From contig NZ_JAHSTU010000014.1 of NCBI RefSeq assembly GCF_019145495.1, positions 18,731-82,730 on the forward strand: 64,000 nucleotides of DNA, given 5' to 3'. A program made the position numbers and the translations under genes. This DNA comes from Pseudomonas azerbaijanoccidentalis. GTDB lineage: Bacteria; Pseudomonadota; Gammaproteobacteria; Pseudomonadales; Pseudomonadaceae. The notes beneath the pieces are model-generated. The model searched no databases. It was not told the DNA's origin and was given only the letters and a program-made list of their open reading frames with translations. Of this stretch, positions 63,616 through 64,000 are shown piece after piece (within the stretch, counting starts at the first letter, position 1; each line of letters begins with the position of its first letter).

Positions 63616-63627
63616 TATCCCCGGACA
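63616..63627 (-). promoter_or_regulatory. TGTCCGGGGATA motif (copy 11)
   Basis: Minus strand reads TGTCCGGGGATAGTTTTTTG, exact. It is beyond the terminator of the 63329 gene and points back across it. Confidence 0.55.
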
Positions 63628-63725
63628 ATTTTTAGCGAAAAACAGGGTCGGAGAGGGTAAATGGTGCGCCGGCTGAAAATTGATTTATCATAATGTCACC
63701 ATATCTACATTGTGCAGGGCTCAAC

Positions 63726-64000
63726 ATGGCAAAACCTGAGAGAGAACAGGCGCTTAAAGGCGGTAAAAAGCGAATGGGCAGGCCTGTCTCCAATGTTGAA
63801 GCAAAAGAGCGCATGACCTTCTGGATGCTGACGGCGCTGGTTTTCAAGTTGCGGGCTCTGGCTTTTGAAAAAAAGGTTCCTTACTCCACGGCATTCAACG
63901 ACATGGTGCGCAATGCCCCGGAGCCGGTTATTGAAATCGGCGAGGATCAATTGCCCAAGAAGGTGGCGAAGTACTCAAGCGCCGATGAGCGTGGCCTTGA
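63726..64000 (+). CDS. Start of a gene of unknown function
   Basis: 91 residues are visible before the window ends, with no stop. A basic N-terminus (EREQALKGGKKRMGRP), then MTFWMLTALVFKLRALAFEKKVPYSTAFNDMV, is like a small DNA-binding ribbon-helix-helix or Rep accessory protein. Upstream there is a promoter-like TTGATT, 16 bp, TATCTA. Next to repA it may be a copy-control or partition factor; this is a guess. Confidence 0.5.
   Translation, partial: MAKPEREQALKGGKKRMGRPVSNVEAKERMTFWMLTALVFKLRALAFEKKVPYSTAFNDMVRNAPEPVIEIGEDQLPKKVAKYSSADERGL

Noticed and set aside
1..64000. Transfer RNA and CRISPR arrays
   Set aside because: No tRNA-like cloverleaf with a CCA-type end, and no regularly spaced direct repeats with unique spacers were seen. 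The only regular repeat array is the iterons.
1..64000. Frequent CGATCG/GCGATCGC hexamers
   Set aside because: They are common by eye, mostly inside coding sequence. I cannot compute an expected count, and composition or codon use could explain them.

Overview
The window reads as part of a large phage-plasmid: a contractile-tailed (myovirus-type) temperate phage that also carries a plasmid replicon. Base composition is fairly GC-rich, with strong GGAG/AGGAG ribosome sites. Several proteins look pseudomonad: an FtsK-gamma-like DNA-binding domain, a 402-residue tyrosine integrase, NdpA/YejK and RdgC. The host is therefore probably Pseudomonas or a close gammaproteobacterium. This is inference from protein style, not a database match. 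Virion genes sit at both ends of the window and plasmid replication genes at the right end, so the replicon is probably circular and larger than 64 kb. No major capsid protein or complete tail sheath was recognised, and these may lie outside the window.

Layout. 1-4866: tail and internal virion proteins, ending in a tail-assembly-chaperone pair that appears to use a translational frameshift. 4947-6912: lysis cassette (membrane protein, GH19 endolysin, holin-like protein, overlapping spanins). 7087-10809 (minus strand): tyrosine integrase, small genes, and an RdgC protein fused to an FtsK-gamma-like winged helix. 11044-27534: early/accessory region with a replication-type HTH protein, a Ref-like nuclease, NdpA, a GntR-type regulator, many small phage genes, an exported protein, a minus-strand gene under a LexA box, and a DUF1064 nuclease. 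27803-36742: an XRE regulator, TerS, and an intact TerL preceded by two degenerate TerL paralogues (one nuclease-like, one ATPase-like), then a stand-alone LytTR regulator. 37135-44663: tail-tube-like protein, SWIM zinc-finger protein, portal, prohead protease/scaffold fusion, and a tape-measure-like protein with a GH19 domain. 44737-54525: baseplate, two tail-fibre/chaperone modules, hub and spike. 55391-61270: DarA-like internal anti-restriction protein, a ParB/Srx-like protein, a PD-(D/E)XK nuclease, a SNF2 helicase and an ASCH protein. 61393-62786: seven iterons and a RepA of the RPA type. 62772-64000: small genes and the start of a further gene.

How it works together. RepA and its iterons would maintain a low-copy plasmid prophage. 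The integrase, Ref, RdgC-FtsK-gamma and NdpA suggest control of recombination, dimer resolution or nucleoid structure. Two dispersed non-coding motifs appear to tie the genome into regulons: TGTCCGGGGATA (about eleven intergenic sites) and AAACGCTATTG, which in three promoters lies exactly 27 bp upstream of TGTCATTATGTC. The XRE and LytTR proteins, each encoded just downstream of such a site, are candidate regulators. A recurring MLDSA-type peptide in the protease/scaffold, the DarA-like protein and a basic internal protein looks like the cleavage signal of the prohead protease.
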